From the NCBI RefSeq assembly GCF_014195685.1, contig NZ_JACICF010000002.1:62001-126000 (forward strand): a DNA stretch of 64,000 nt, in the 5' to 3' direction. Source of the stretch: Sphingomicrobium lutaoense (GTDB lineage Bacteria > Pseudomonadota > Alphaproteobacteria > Sphingomonadales > Sphingomonadaceae). Positions 50,882 to 60,283 of the stretch are shown one piece after another; position 1 is the first letter of the stretch; the number at the start of each line of letters is the position of its first letter. The notes beneath the pieces are model-generated. The model ran no database searches. It was not told the origin of the DNA and was given only the letters and a program-made list of their open reading frames with translations. Made by a program: the position numbers and the translations under genes.

Positions 50882-52081
50882 ATGACGCAGCGTTCCGATG
50901 GACTGACGCTCTGGGCGAGGATTGCGCTGGTACCGGGCCTCATCCTGGTCGCGGTGCTGGTCGCGATCGACTGGCAGCGTGCTGCGGACCTTGCGAGCCC
51001 GATGATCAACGGACAGGCGATCTGGGGGCGCGACTTTGCCAATGTCTGGTCGGCGGGGCGCATCCTGTTCGAGGGCAATCTGCCCATTCTCTACGACATT
51101 CCCGCCTACCAGGCGTGGCAGGCCGAGCATCTCGCGGCCGAAATGGACCAGCATAATTACAGCTATCCGCCGACGAGCCTTCTCTATGTCTGGCTGCCCG
51201 CGCTCCTGCCCTACACGGCCGCGCTCATCTTCTGGCTGGTCGCATCGGCGGCGGCTTTCTTCCTTGCCGCGCGGCCCTGGCTTCGCGAAGCGGGGCTGTC
51301 GTCGTGGATCGCGCTTCTGCTGCCAACTAGCGCGCTTTGCCTGTGGGCGGGGCATTACGGCCTTTTCTTTGGAGCGCTGTGGCTCATCGCCTGGCGCGAA
51401 GTCGATCGTCGTCCCGCGCTGTCGGGGGTGGCGACCGGCCTGATGATCATCAAGCCGCACCTTGCGCTTCTCATGCCGCTGCTGTTCGCGCTGCGCCGCC
51501 AGTGGCGCGCCTTCGGCTTCGCCGCGCTGACGGTGGGATTGCTGGTCGGCGCGTCGATCCTGCTGTTCGGGATCGGGCCCTGGCAGACCTATCTGTCGGC
51601 GACCAGCGGAGTGCAATTGTCGCTGGTCGACAATGTCGGCACCTATTTCGCGCTGATGATGCCGAGCATGGTGACCACCGCCTTTGCCTATGGCGAGGGG
51701 CCCGAACTGGCCTGGGGGCTGCAAATCGCAAGCGGGCTCATCGTACTGGCGCTGCTCATCGTCCGGCCGCCCCGCGATGCGGCGGCACTCGGCCTGCTCG
51801 CCGCGATCGCGACCTTCCTCATCCTTCCCTACGGCTTCAACTATGACATGACCGTCGTGGGATTGGCGGCACTATTGCTGGCGCACCGATCGGCGATCGA
51901 GCGCGATTGGGCGCGTTTGGTCATCGCGGCGCTGGTGGTGAGCCTGCCGCCCGCGATGCTGTTCATCGGACGGATCGACATCCGGCCCGCACCGATTCTG
52001 CTGTTTCTGCTGTTCCTCGCGGCGTGGAGCCGGCCCGAGCTATTGACCGCGCGTCGTGACGCGGTGCGCCGCTATGCCTGA
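50882..52081 (+). CDS. GT87 (DUF2029) family membrane mannosyltransferase-like protein
   Basis: A 399-residue protein with about ten membrane helices. The N-terminal loop after helix one contains [18 protein letters not shown], whose Asp lies where the catalytic Asp of GT87 (polyprenol-phosphate mannose dependent) enzymes is found; [20 protein letters not shown] and the later [16 protein letters not shown] are also typical of DUF2029. The donor and acceptor are unknown. GGGGGAAAG precedes the ATG. Its last ten bases overlap the 3' end of rlmN on the other strand. Confidence 0.87.
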   Translation: MTQRSDGLTLWARIALVPGLILVAVLVAIDWQRAADLASPMINGQAIWGRDFANVWSAGRILFEGNLPILYDIPAYQAWQAEHLAAEMDQHNYSYPPTSLLYVWLPALLPYTAALIFWLVASAAAFFLAARPWLREAGLSSWIALLLPTSALCLWAGHYGLFFGALWLIAWREVDRRPALSGVATGLMIIKPHLALLMPLLFALRRQWRAFGFAALTVGLLVGASILLFGIGPWQTYLSATSGVQLSLVDNVGTYFALMMPSMVTTAFAYGEGPELAWGLQIASGLIVLALLIVRPPRDAAALGLLAAIATFLILPYGFNYDMTVVGLAALLLAHRSAIERDWARLVIAALVVSLPPAMLFIGRIDIRPAPILLFLLFLAAWSRPELLTARRDAVRRYA

Positions 52082-53265
52082 CCCGCGGCCTCGCGGTCGC
52101 GCTGGGCGCGGGACTTTTTCTCCGCCGCGGTCTTGAGCTGGCCGCAAGCAGCGTCGATGTCGCGTCCGCGCGGGGTGCGCACCGGAGCCGAAATGCCGCC
52201 TTCGAAGACGATGTTGCTGAACGAGCGGATCCGGTCGGGATCGCTGCATTCGTAGCGGCTCCCTTCCCAGGGATTGAAGGGAATGAGATTGACCTTCGCG
52301 GGCAGGCGATACTGGCGCAGCAGGCGCACCAGTTCGCGCGCGTCCTCGTCGCTGTCATTCTTGTCCTTGAGCATCACATATTCGAAGGTGATGCGGCGGG
52401 CATTGTTGGCGCCCGGATATTCGGCGCAGGCCTTGAGCAGTTCCTCGATGCCATATTTGCGGTTGAGCGGGACGATCTCGTCGCGCACTTCCTTGGTGAC
52501 CGCGTGGAGCGAGACCGCGAGATTGACCCCGATCTCCTCGCCGCAGCGTTCGATCATCGGGACAACGCCCGAGGTCGACAGGGTGATGCGGCGCTTCGAC
52601 AGGCCAAGCCCCTCGCCGTCCATCACGATGTGAAGCGCCTTTTTCACATTGTCGAAATTGTAGAGCGGTTCGCCCATGCCCATCATCACGATGTTGGTGA
52701 GCATCCGCCCTTCGGGCCGCGAAGGCCATTCGCCGAGCGCATCGCGCGCGAGCATGACCTGGCCGACGATCTCGTGCGGTTCGAGATTGCGCACCAGCTT
52801 CATCGTGCCGGTGTGGCAGAAGGTGCAGTTGAGCGTGCAGCCGACCTGGCTCGACACGCACAAGGTTCCGCGATCGGCATCGGGGATGAAGACCATTTCG
52901 AAATCATGGCCGTCGGCGGTGCGCAGCAGCCATTTGCGCGTGCCGTCAGTCGAGACCTGCGCTTCGACCACCGCGGGGCGCTCGATCGTGAAATGTTCTT
53001 CGAGCCAGGGGCGCTGTGCCTTGGCGATATCGGTCATCGCCGAAAATTCGGTCGCGCCGCGATTGTAGATCCAGTGCCAGATCTGCTTGGCTCGGAGCTT
53101 GGCCTGCTTTTCGGGCATGCCGGCTTCGGCAAGGAGCGCGCGCATTTCCGCCTTCGACAGGCCCACCAGGTTGCGCTTGCCATCGGCGCGCGCGACCGCT
53201 GCCCGTCCGGTGGGCACGGGATCGACATTGCCGGGGATCGGCATCAGGGGAGTATCGGCGCTCAT
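52072..53265 (-). CDS. rlmN: Dual-specificity RNA methyltransferase RlmN (23S rRNA A2503, tRNA A37)
   Basis: Radical SAM enzyme that methylates C2 of adenine in 23S rRNA and some tRNAs. The 397 residues contain the cluster motif [11 protein letters not shown] near residue 143, [16 protein letters not shown] near 190, [13 protein letters not shown], the VSLHA motif and the C-terminal DIDAACGQL with the second catalytic Cys. A short N-terminal extension of about 30 residues precedes the conserved part. No clear SD is seen before the ATG at 53265, so the true start may lie a few codons in. Confidence 0.95.
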   Translation of the reverse strand: MSADTPLMPIPGNVDPVPTGRAAVARADGKRNLVGLSKAEMRALLAEAGMPEKQAKLRAKQIWHWIYNRGATEFSAMTDIAKAQRPWLEEHFTIERPAVVEAQVSTDGTRKWLLRTADGHDFEMVFIPDADRGTLCVSSQVGCTLNCTFCHTGTMKLVRNLEPHEIVGQVMLARDALGEWPSRPEGRMLTNIVMMGMGEPLYNFDNVKKALHIVMDGEGLGLSKRRITLSTSGVVPMIERCGEEIGVNLAVSLHAVTKEVRDEIVPLNRKYGIEELLKACAEYPGANNARRITFEYVMLKDKNDSDEDARELVRLLRQYRLPAKVNLIPFNPWEGSRYECSDPDRIRSFSNIVFEGGISAPVRTPRGRDIDAACGQLKTAAEKKSRAQRDREAAGQA

Positions 53266-53286
53266 GATATGGCGGGCATGTAGGGG

Positions 53287-53745
53287 CTAAGCGCCCGCAT
53301 TGCCAGCCTTTTTCGCGGCGCAGGCGGCGGCGCCGTCGATCGCGGTCTGCACCCCGTCGGTGGGATAATAATCGGTGAAACGGCGCCCCGCCCGATCAGT
53401 GGCAGTGACACGAAGGCGGCTGGCGGTACGCAGCGCGGCGATGATCGCCTGCTCGTTTCCCTTCGACCAGGCATCGGCGCCGCGCGCTTCGAGAAGGAAG
53501 GGCTGGCCATCGACCGCGATGGTCACGGTCGAGCGCGGGCGCGAGGTGCGGCGAAGGCGGCTGTGGAGCATGACCTCGCCCCCCGGCGCGAAGGAAAAGG
53601 TGAGGCGCGGCTGTCGCTCGGGCTCGCGGACGACGCGCCAGCTACGGGTGCGTGCTTCGCAGGCCGTGTCCAGTTCGAACACCGCCCAGCGGCCCTCCGC
53701 CGCGAGGGCAGGCGCCTGGGCAAGGAGGAGGAAAGTGATCACCAT
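53287..53745 (-). CDS. Small secreted protein at the end of the Tad operon, unknown function
   Basis: A 152-residue precursor with a short signal peptide (MVITFLLLAQAPALAAEG, cleavage after ALAA). The mature part has one Cys near residue 33 (ELDTACEART) and one near 142, with beta-strand-rich segments (RLTFSFAPGGEVMLHSRL, TVTIAVDGQPFLLEA). I do not recognise the family. The ATG lies within the last codons of the upstream prepilin peptidase (seven-base overlap), so it is coupled to the Tad genes. Confidence 0.78.
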   Translation of the reverse strand: MVITFLLLAQAPALAAEGRWAVFELDTACEARTRSWRVVREPERQPRLTFSFAPGGEVMLHSRLRRTSRPRSTVTIAVDGQPFLLEARGADAWSKGNEQAIIAALRTASRLRVTATDRAGRRFTDYYPTDGVQTAIDGAAACAAKKAGNAGA

Positions 53746-54230
53746 AGTCCGCGTAGCGACAATGCCATCCCTGCCGCCCCGACCGCAATGGCGATGCCAT
53801 AGGGAATGCCACCGCCCTTGCGGATGACGCCGATCGCGCCTTCGCCCGTGCGGCTGAAGGCCATGCGAAGTCCCATCACCAGCACGGTGAGCAGGCCGCC
53901 CGCGATCAGTACCGCGATCAGCATGTGCAGCGCGCCCGTCGGGGTGAACCAGAAGCCCGTCGCGGCGAGCAGCTTCACATCGCCGCCGCCCATCCAGCCC
54001 ATCGAGTGGAGCGGCGTGCCGAGGATGAGAAGCCCGATGAGGATCGCGAAATTCTGCCACAGGGAAAGGTCGAGACCGACGAGGAAGGCCGCAAGCAGGC
54101 CGAGGAGAAGAAGGGCGAGCACGGTGCGGTTGGCGATGCGCAGGCGCCAGCCGTCTTCGGCAGCGGCGAGCGCAAGAAGGACGAAGAAGAATATCGCGGC
54201 CCATCGGGGCGCTTCGCCGATCAGATCCAT
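53739..54230 (-). CDS. cpaA: A24 prepilin peptidase (CpaA type)
   Basis: Aspartic membrane protease that trims the leader of Flp-type prepilins. The 163-residue protein has about five membrane helices and both catalytic Asp: D26 in AEDGWRLRIAN and D84 in MGGGDVKLLA. It lacks the N-terminal methylase domain of larger enzymes, as usual for CpaA. A degenerate paralogue lies directly upstream at 54256. The downstream secreted protein overlaps by seven bases. Confidence 0.92.
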   Translation of the reverse strand: MDLIGEAPRWAAIFFFVLLALAAAEDGWRLRIANRTVLALLLLGLLAAFLVGLDLSLWQNFAILIGLLILGTPLHSMGWMGGGDVKLLAATGFWFTPTGALHMLIAVLIAGGLLTVLVMGLRMAFSRTGEGAIGVIRKGGGIPYGIAIAVGAAGMALSLRGLW

Positions 54231-54255
54231 GCCGCCTGTGCCCCCCCGAAATGCC

Positions 54256-54705
54256 CTAGTAAAGCTGCGCCGTGACCGCGCCCGCGAGGATCGCCAGCCC
54301 GAACGGCACGCGGGCTTCGCCTTTCCTTCCGCCTAGCCGTTTCCAGCCGAGCGCGACAAGCGCGATCAGCCCGCCCGCGATGAAGGTGCCGGCCGCGAAA
54401 GCGAGGATGCCGCCCAGACCCGCGGCGAAGGCGGTGGCCGAGAAGAGCTTCGCCGCGCCGCCGCCCATCGCGCCTATGCTGAACAGAACGACGGTGAGGA
54501 GCAGCGCGCCGAGCGCCACCAGACTGTTGGTCACCAGCGCGTTGAGTTCGCCTTCATTGGTGGCCCAGCCGAGGCAAAGGAGCGCGATGCCCGCCGCGAA
54601 CCACCAGGAAATGCGCCCCGATACCCAATCCTGGAGTGCGGCGGCGCCGAGAAGGATGAAGAGGCCAGCAAGGATAAGGGGCGAGGCGTCGGCGAAAAAA
54701 TTCAC
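54256..54705 (-). CDS. CpaA-like protein lacking the second catalytic Asp
   Basis: A 149-residue membrane protein aligned along its length with the neighbouring CpaA. D26 is kept (LQDWVSGRISWW), but the second active-site motif reads MGGGAAKL: position 84 is Ala instead of Asp. Classic A24 peptidase activity is therefore not expected. It may be a regulatory or structural partner of the active paralogue, or a decaying duplicate. The frame is intact and the GTG start overlaps the stop of the upstream TPR gene (GTGA), which argues for ongoing expression. Only 25 bases separate it from cpaA. Confidence 0.85.
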   Translation of the reverse strand: MNFFADASPLILAGLFILLGAAALQDWVSGRISWWFAAGIALLCLGWATNEGELNALVTNSLVALGALLLTVVLFSIGAMGGGAAKLFSATAFAAGLGGILAFAAGTFIAGGLIALVALGWKRLGGRKGEARVPFGLAILAGAVTAQLY

Positions 54706-55526
54706 GGCCTGACCGCGTCGAGATTGCGGGCAGCCCGGCCATACCATTGCGACGACGCCTCGATCGCGCGGGTGAAGGCGGCGGCGGCGCGTGCCTTTTC
54801 GCCCTGCGCCGCAGCGATCACTCCGGCATCGTTGAGCCGTGCGGCAAAATCGGCATCGCTTTCGCCGCGTCTCCGCGCCGGGAGTTCGGCGGCATTGGCG
54901 GCGCGCGCCAGTTCCATGTTTCGGCGGATGAGCGGATCGTCGGGACGCAGCGCGGCGGCGCGTTCGAGCGGTGCGAGCGCGGCATGCCAGCTTCCGTCGA
55001 GAAGCAGCGACCAGCCGAGATTGTTGAGCAGCTTGGGCTCGTCCGGAGCGAGCATCAGGCCCTGGCGATAGGCGGCGCGTGCGCCGCGATGGTCGCCCAT
55101 CCGGTCCGCCGCCACTCCGAAGGCGTTGAACAGTTGCCAGCGGTTCGGGTTGGCCATCACGCCGCGGCGGAGGAGATGGAATGCCTCTTCGTCACGGCCG
55201 TCGCGTAGCGCGGCGAGCCCCGCGATCTCGAGCATCGCGGCATCGTCGGGAGCCTCCACGAGGATCGCGCGTGCGAGCGTCAACGCGCGCTCATGCTTGC
55301 CCTCGGCAAAGGCGATGCCTGCCAGCAGGCGATCGACCGGCACTCCCGATGCGCCCGCCTCGACCGCCGAGCCGACCATCAGCCGCGCCTGTTCGGTGCG
55401 TCCCTGTCGCAGCGCATGATCGGCTTCGCCCAGCCAGCGGTCGCCTTCGCTCATCGTGGCGGCGACCGGCGGGACGGCAGGCGATGGCGACAGCGCCGCC
55501 AAGACCAGCGAGAGTGAAAGGATCAC
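54702..55526 (-). CDS. TPR protein of the Tad operon (TadD-like)
   Basis: A 274-residue exported protein with a signal peptide (MILSLSLVLAALSPSPA), no lipobox Cys, then five or six TPR motifs (HALRQGRTEQARLMVGSAVE, ALRDGRDEEAFHLLRRGV, AYRQGLMLAPDEPKLLNNLGW). TadD-like TPR proteins help place or stabilise the outer-membrane secretin of Tad pili. The GTG start at 55526 overlaps the previous stop (GTGA) with AGGGGA upstream; its own stop overlaps the CpaA-like gene. Confidence 0.87.
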   Translation of the reverse strand: MILSLSLVLAALSPSPAVPPVAATMSEGDRWLGEADHALRQGRTEQARLMVGSAVEAGASGVPVDRLLAGIAFAEGKHERALTLARAILVEAPDDAAMLEIAGLAALRDGRDEEAFHLLRRGVMANPNRWQLFNAFGVAADRMGDHRGARAAYRQGLMLAPDEPKLLNNLGWSLLLDGSWHAALAPLERAAALRPDDPLIRRNMELARAANAAELPARRRGESDADFAARLNDAGVIAAAQGEKARAAAAFTRAIEASSQWYGRAARNLDAVRP

Positions 55527-56866
55527 CCGTGCCGTCCCCTGAACATGGCATCGCGTCCGAGATGCAGCGTGAGCCGTTCGACCGGGCCCACCTGGTAGGC
55601 GATTTTCATCCCCAGTTCGGCGACCAGCGCCTCGGCATCCTCGCGCCGTCCCTTGGGATAGAGAAGGATGGTGCGTTCGCGAAGATGGGGGGCGACATCC
55701 AGCTCGGCCGAGCGATAGCCGCGCGTGACGAGATAGGCCTGGGCGTTGACGCCCACTGCCCCTGCCCCCGTCGCGTTGACGAGCAGCACCGGCGCGGGTT
55801 CGCGATCGAGGCGGGTATATTGCACCGTCACGCTGTCGGGGCGGGGGCGCGAGACCTCGGCCTTCCAGCGCGGAGTAGGCGTGGGCGCCTTCCACATCGG
55901 TTCGGGCGCGGTCACCAGCGCGACTTCGCCGCTGTTCATCCGTTCGATGCGCGGTCCTTCGTGATGGCGCGCCAGTTCGACCGGGACCGGCTCGGGTCGC
56001 GGAAGCGCGATCGCCGGAGCGGGCGGTGCCTGCGGCGCGGCGAGATCGGCATTGGGAATCACCGGCATTGCGGAAGCGAGCTGTGCGGGCGCGGCCGCGA
56101 GGCTTGTGACCGGCGCTTCTCCGACAATCAGCGGATTGCTTGCGGCGACAGGCCCGGCAGCCATCCTTTGCGGAGCCGCGGCGAGCCTCGCCACCGGTGC
56201 CTCGCCGACGATCAGCGGGTCGCGCGGAGCGATCGGGGCAGCCGCGATCCGTCCCGGAGCCGCGGGCGTCGCCACTGCGGCACGGCTGGCGGCGAAGGGC
56301 GCGATGGCGGGAGCGGCGGGTTCGATGCGCGCTTCGGCCTTGGGGCCTGGCGCATCAAGTGTCACCGTCACCGAGGGTGCGGCGGGCGGCGCTTCGATCG
56401 CCTCGGTGGCATCGGCCATTTCGATGGAGGCGCGGTTCCTGAGACGAAGCGCCTCTGCGCGCGCCAGCGCTTCGGCCTTCACCCGGGCGGCTTCGATCGC
56501 CTTGCCCTGCCGCGCCAGCGAGACCGCCAGCGCTTCATAAAGTTCAGGACGTTCGGGCGCGAGCGCGAGTGCCTGCTGGTAATAGCGGCTCGACAGGTCG
56601 AACCGGCCCATATGGTCATAGGCATTGGCGAGCGCGGCATGCGCTGCCGGATTGTCCGGTTCGCTGCGCAGCGCCTTACGGTAGGATTCGATCGCGAGAC
56701 CGACATTGCCGAGGCGCATCTGGCCATTGCCTTCGGCGATGCGTTCATGTCCCGGCAGATTGCCTGCCTTCAATGGCGAGCGGATCTCGCGCACTTCGAC
56801 CATCGGCGAGGCACAGGCCGCCAGCGCGGCAATGAGTGCCATCGCGCCTGCAATCTTTTTGTCCAT
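55523..56866 (-). CDS. Lipoprotein with TPR repeats and LytR_C domain, Tad operon
   Basis: A 447-residue envelope lipoprotein (lipobox LAAC). Three TPR motifs (AIESYRKALRSEPDNPAAHA, DLSSRYYQQALALAPERP) lie near residues 45-120, a long Ala/Pro-rich linker runs from about 155 to 345, and a LytR_C-type domain follows (VLLVNATGAGAVGVNAQAYL, LLYPKGRREDAEALVAELG near 365-430). The linker holds a duplication: the segment PLIVGEAPV recurs with a 28-residue period (about residues 217 and 245). This is the second TadD-like TPR protein of the locus. GTGA links it to the next gene. Confidence 0.87.
   Translation of the reverse strand: MDKKIAGAMALIAALAACASPMVEVREIRSPLKAGNLPGHERIAEGNGQMRLGNVGLAIESYRKALRSEPDNPAAHAALANAYDHMGRFDLSSRYYQQALALAPERPELYEALAVSLARQGKAIEAARVKAEALARAEALRLRNRASIEMADATEAIEAPPAAPSVTVTLDAPGPKAEARIEPAAPAIAPFAASRAAVATPAAPGRIAAAPIAPRDPLIVGEAPVARLAAAPQRMAAGPVAASNPLIVGEAPVTSLAAAPAQLASAMPVIPNADLAAPQAPPAPAIALPRPEPVPVELARHHEGPRIERMNSGEVALVTAPEPMWKAPTPTPRWKAEVSRPRPDSVTVQYTRLDREPAPVLLVNATGAGAVGVNAQAYLVTRGYRSAELDVAPHLRERTILLYPKGRREDAEALVAELGMKIAYQVGPVERLTLHLGRDAMFRGRHG
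56054..56221 (-). repeat. Two tandem 84-bp units in the TPR/LytR_C lipoprotein gene
   Basis: Units 56138-56221 and 56054-56137 encode DPLIVGEAPVARLAAAP and NPLIVGEAPVTSLAAAP at their starts, followed by diverged Ala-rich ends. The copies differ at many third positions, so the duplication is old. Confidence 0.65.
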
Positions 56867-56887
56867 CGCTCGTCCCCCTGTCGTCGT

Positions 56888-57856
56888 CTAGCCCAATGCC
56901 GGGATCAGCACCCGGATGAGGCGGATCATCGCCGGGACCATCAGCACTCCGATCATCACCGGCAACATGCAGCCGACCAGCGGCACCGAAAGCAGCACCG
57001 GCAAGCGGTGCGCCCTTTCCTCGGCGCGCATACGGCGCTTCTCACGCATTTCACTGGCATAGGTTCGCAAGGTCGTGGCGATCGAGCTGCCCAGCTTGGT
57101 CGACTGGATGAGCAAGGTCGCGAAGGCGCGGATTTCATCGACTCCGGCCCGGTCGGCCATGCGGCGCAGCGCATCCTCGCGGCTGCGGCCCGCGCGCAGT
57201 TCGAGCACCACCGCGCCGAACTGTTCGGCAAGCAAGGGGTGCGAGCGCGCCATTTCCTGCCCGACCCGTCCGAAGGCGGTTTCGAGCCCCAGCCCCGCTT
57301 CGACGCAGACCAGCATGAGGTCGAGCGCGTCGGGAAAGCCGTTGACGATTTCTTCCTGCCGCCGGTCCGCCTTGGCGCGGATGAAGAGACTGGGCAGGTA
57401 AAGGCCCGCGAGCATCGCGATGAGCGCGCCGAAATAGAGCTTGAACAGCCCGGGATTGGATCCCGCGAGCCACATGTAGACGATGAGGAGAACCGGCAGC
57501 GTGATCACCAGCGCAAGGCGGATCAGCGTATAGACGCGCGGCGCGGCCTCGGAGGTGAAACCCGCGGCGACGAGCCGCTTGCGCAGCGTTTCATCCTTCG
57601 TGTCGACGAGCGAAAGACCCTGTTCCTCGATCCGGTTGACGATCTTGATCCAGCGGTTGCGCGTTTCGTCCCCACGAAGCGTGCTTCCCCCCGGCACCGC
57701 GCCGGGCGCCGAGACCGTCATGTCGAGCCGTTCGCGGGTTGCCTGCCGGTCGCCGAGCACCGAGGTTACGAGCACCACCACCAGCATCACCACGAAGAAG
57801 ATGACGATCAGCGCCAGGAAACGCGCAACATCATTCTGGACGAGAAAGTCGATCAT
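56888..57856 (-). CDS. tadC: Tad pilus platform protein TadC (type II secretion F domain)
   Basis: Inner-membrane platform protein that works with TadB and the CpaF ATPase. The 322-residue protein has N-terminal helices (about residues 12-35, 112-130 and 137-157), a cytoplasmic F domain (RQEEIVNGFPDALDLMLVCV, GLGLETAFGRVGQEMA, EIRAFATLLIQSTKLGSSIA) and two C-terminal helices with a short VGCMLPVMIGVLMVPAM stretch. It ends 21 bases before the TPR lipoprotein gene, without a terminator. Confidence 0.93.
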   Translation of the reverse strand: MIDFLVQNDVARFLALIVIFFVVMLVVVLVTSVLGDRQATRERLDMTVSAPGAVPGGSTLRGDETRNRWIKIVNRIEEQGLSLVDTKDETLRKRLVAAGFTSEAAPRVYTLIRLALVITLPVLLIVYMWLAGSNPGLFKLYFGALIAMLAGLYLPSLFIRAKADRRQEEIVNGFPDALDLMLVCVEAGLGLETAFGRVGQEMARSHPLLAEQFGAVVLELRAGRSREDALRRMADRAGVDEIRAFATLLIQSTKLGSSIATTLRTYASEMREKRRMRAEERAHRLPVLLSVPLVGCMLPVMIGVLMVPAMIRLIRVLIPALG

Positions 57857-57860
57857 CGGG

Positions 57861-58862
57861 TCACACCTTCAAGTCGATCATCTTGCGGATCATCATCACC
57901 CCCAGGATCCACATCAACACGAGCACCGCGAAGGAGGGAATGAAGGCGGGATCGTCGGCCACGTCGAAATAGAAATCGGGATTGCCGAAGAAGACGATCA
58001 TCAGCGCGAACAGCGGCAGCACCGAGAGCATCAGCGCGGTCATCCGCCCTTCGCTCGACAATGCGCGCACCTTCATGAAGAGCGCCGCTCGGTCGCGGAT
58101 CACCTTCGAGAGATTCTCGAGGATCTCGGCGAGATTGCCGCCGGTTTCGGCCTGCACCGACAGGCTGACGACGAACATGCGGATATCGTCGAGGTCCCAG
58201 CGCTCGGCCATCGCTTCGAGCGCGTCGCGGAGATCGGCGCCATAGGTGACTTCATCGACCACCAGCCCGAATTCCGAACCGATCGGATCTTCCATCTCGA
58301 CCGTCAGCAGGTCGAGCGCCGCGGCGACCGGATGCCCCGCGCGCAGCCCGCGCACGAAGATGTCGAGCGCGACAGGAAACTGTTCCTGCATCTTCTTGCG
58401 GCGACGCGCGGCACGGAAGCGCAGATAGCTGACCGGCAGCAGCCCGCCGAGCACGATACCGACGATCGCCAGCAGGAAGAGCCGACCGGGCGAAATCACC
58501 GCGCCGGTAAGCACCATGAAGCCGAGGAGCAGCATGAACACCACCGCGGGTAGCGCCATGATGAACATGATGATCTGGCTGTTGGGCGCCGAGACGCCTG
58601 CCTGGATAAGCAATTGATGGAGCCGGTTGCCGATGCGCGAAAGGGGACCCGGCAATTCGCCTTTCGGATCGAAGCCCTGACGGCGCAGGATGGTCAGCGT
58701 GTCCTCGCGCGACATGCCCTTGTCGATCATCGCGAGCCGCTTGTTCACTGCCCTGCTGTCGCCTCGCCGGCTCGCGGTGGCGGCGACCAGCCGTTCGACC
58801 GCGATCAGCACCGCGGCGAAGACGAGGATGAGCACGAGGGCCCGGAAGAATGTATCGGGCAT
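57861..58862 (-). CDS. tadB: Tad pilus platform protein TadB (type II secretion F domain)
   Basis: Companion of TadC in the inner-membrane pilus platform. The 333-residue protein has an N-terminal helix (VLILVFAAVLIAVERLVA), two helices near 100-140, the F domain (QFPVALDIFVRGLRAGHPVA, DLDDIRMFVVSLSVQAETGG, NLAEILENLSKVIRDR) and C-terminal helices near 275-330. The ATG overlaps the cpaF stop by one base; only four bases separate its stop from the tadC start. Confidence 0.94.
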   Translation of the reverse strand: MPDTFFRALVLILVFAAVLIAVERLVAATASRRGDSRAVNKRLAMIDKGMSREDTLTILRRQGFDPKGELPGPLSRIGNRLHQLLIQAGVSAPNSQIIMFIMALPAVVFMLLLGFMVLTGAVISPGRLFLLAIVGIVLGGLLPVSYLRFRAARRRKKMQEQFPVALDIFVRGLRAGHPVAAALDLLTVEMEDPIGSEFGLVVDEVTYGADLRDALEAMAERWDLDDIRMFVVSLSVQAETGGNLAEILENLSKVIRDRAALFMKVRALSSEGRMTALMLSVLPLFALMIVFFGNPDFYFDVADDPAFIPSFAVLVLMWILGVMMIRKMIDLKV

Positions 58863-60280
58863 CAGTCGAATTTCCTGTCAGGGCGGAAGAGTTCGTTCGA
58901 CAATTCGATGCCGAAGGACTGGGCGACATCGAGGAAGCGCGGGCGGATGCCGGTGGCTTCGAAATGACCGATGACCATGCCTTCATCGTCGAGGCCGACC
59001 TTGCGGAAGCGGAAAATTTCCTGGAGCGTGATGACATCGCCTTCCATGCCGGTAATCTCGCTCACGCTGGTGAGGCGGCGGCGACCGTCGGCGAGACGCG
59101 AGACCTGGATGATGACATTGATCGCCGAGGCGATCTGCTGCCTGGCCGAGCGTTCGGGCATGTCGATCCCGCTCATCCCGATCATCTGTTCGACGCGGCT
59201 CAGCGCATCGCGCGGCGTATTGGCGTGGATGGTGGTCATCGAGCCTTCATGGCCGGTGTTCATCGCCTGCAGCATGTCGAACGCCTCGCCGGCGCGCACT
59301 TCGCCGACGATGATCCGGTCGGGGCGCATGCGCAGCGCATTCTTCACCAGGTCGCGCGCCGCCACTTCGCCCTTGCCCTCGATATTGGGGGGGCGCGTTT
59401 CGAGCCGAGCGACATGATCCTGCTGCAATTGCAGTTCGGCCGAATCCTCGATGGTGACGATCCGCTCGCGCCCGTCGATGAAGGCCGACATGGCGTTGAG
59501 CATGGTGGTCTTGCCCGAGCCGGTGCCGCCCGAGATGAGGACGTTGCGGCGTGCGCCGACCACCGCGCGAAGCACCTCCGCGACCTCGGCGGGAACCGAG
59601 CCGATCTCGACCAGCCGGTCGAGACTGATCGGGATCTTGGCGAACTTGCGGATCGAAAGCAGCGAGCCGTCGAGCGCGAGCGGCGGAACCACCGCGTTGA
59701 CGCGGCTGCCGTCGGCAAGGCGGGCATCGACCATCGGCGAGGATTCATCGACGCGCCGGCCGACCGCCGAGACGATCTTCTGGATGATCCTGAGAAGGTG
59801 GCGCTCGTCCTTGAACTTGACCGGGCTGAGTTCGAGCGTGCCGAAGCGCTCGACATAGACATTGTCATAGCCGTTGACGAGAATGTCGGTGATCTGCGTG
59901 TCCTTGAGCAACGGCTCGAGCGGGCCGAGGCCCAGCAGTTCGTCGAGCACGTCGTCGGTCAGCTGCTTTCGCTCGGCATGGTTGAGCGCATGACTCTGCT
60001 TGGCCAGTTCCTCGGCGACGATATCGCCAATCTCGTCGGCAATCTGTTCGCGCGACATATGGTCGAGCGCGGCCAGGTTGATCTGGTTGAGAAGGCTCTG
60101 GTGCAGTTCGACCTTGAGCTCGGTGTTGACGTCGCGCTTGGCGAAGGCGCCGGCATCGCCCACGCTCATCAGCCGGCGGGTCTGTTCGCGGTCGCGATCG
60201 ACCGGCGGCTCCTCGGCCAGCGGCCTACCCGCTTCGACGGGCTGGGGTGCGTCCTCGCGACGTTTCTTGATGTTCCACAT
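58862..60280 (-). CDS. cpaF: Tad pilus secretion ATPase CpaF (TadA)
   Basis: Hexameric type II/IV secretion ATPase that drives pilus assembly and retraction. The 472 residues contain an N-terminal helical domain ([20 protein letters not shown]), the Walker A motif [11 protein letters not shown] near 252, the Asp box [10 protein letters not shown], the Walker B region [12 protein letters not shown] and the His box [13 protein letters not shown]. It overlaps tadB by one base and follows cpaE after three bases. Confidence 0.96.
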   Translation of the reverse strand: MWNIKKRREDAPQPVEAGRPLAEEPPVDRDREQTRRLMSVGDAGAFAKRDVNTELKVELHQSLLNQINLAALDHMSREQIADEIGDIVAEELAKQSHALNHAERKQLTDDVLDELLGLGPLEPLLKDTQITDILVNGYDNVYVERFGTLELSPVKFKDERHLLRIIQKIVSAVGRRVDESSPMVDARLADGSRVNAVVPPLALDGSLLSIRKFAKIPISLDRLVEIGSVPAEVAEVLRAVVGARRNVLISGGTGSGKTTMLNAMSAFIDGRERIVTIEDSAELQLQQDHVARLETRPPNIEGKGEVAARDLVKNALRMRPDRIIVGEVRAGEAFDMLQAMNTGHEGSMTTIHANTPRDALSRVEQMIGMSGIDMPERSARQQIASAINVIIQVSRLADGRRRLTSVSEITGMEGDVITLQEIFRFRKVGLDDEGMVIGHFEATGIRPRFLDVAQSFGIELSNELFRPDRKFD

Positions 60281-60283
60281 GGC

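Noticed and set aside
55181-57943. Open frame of about 920 codons on the plus strand across the Tad TPR and tadC genes
   Set aside because: It runs through several real minus-strand genes, has no recognisable domain and reflects third-position GC bias.
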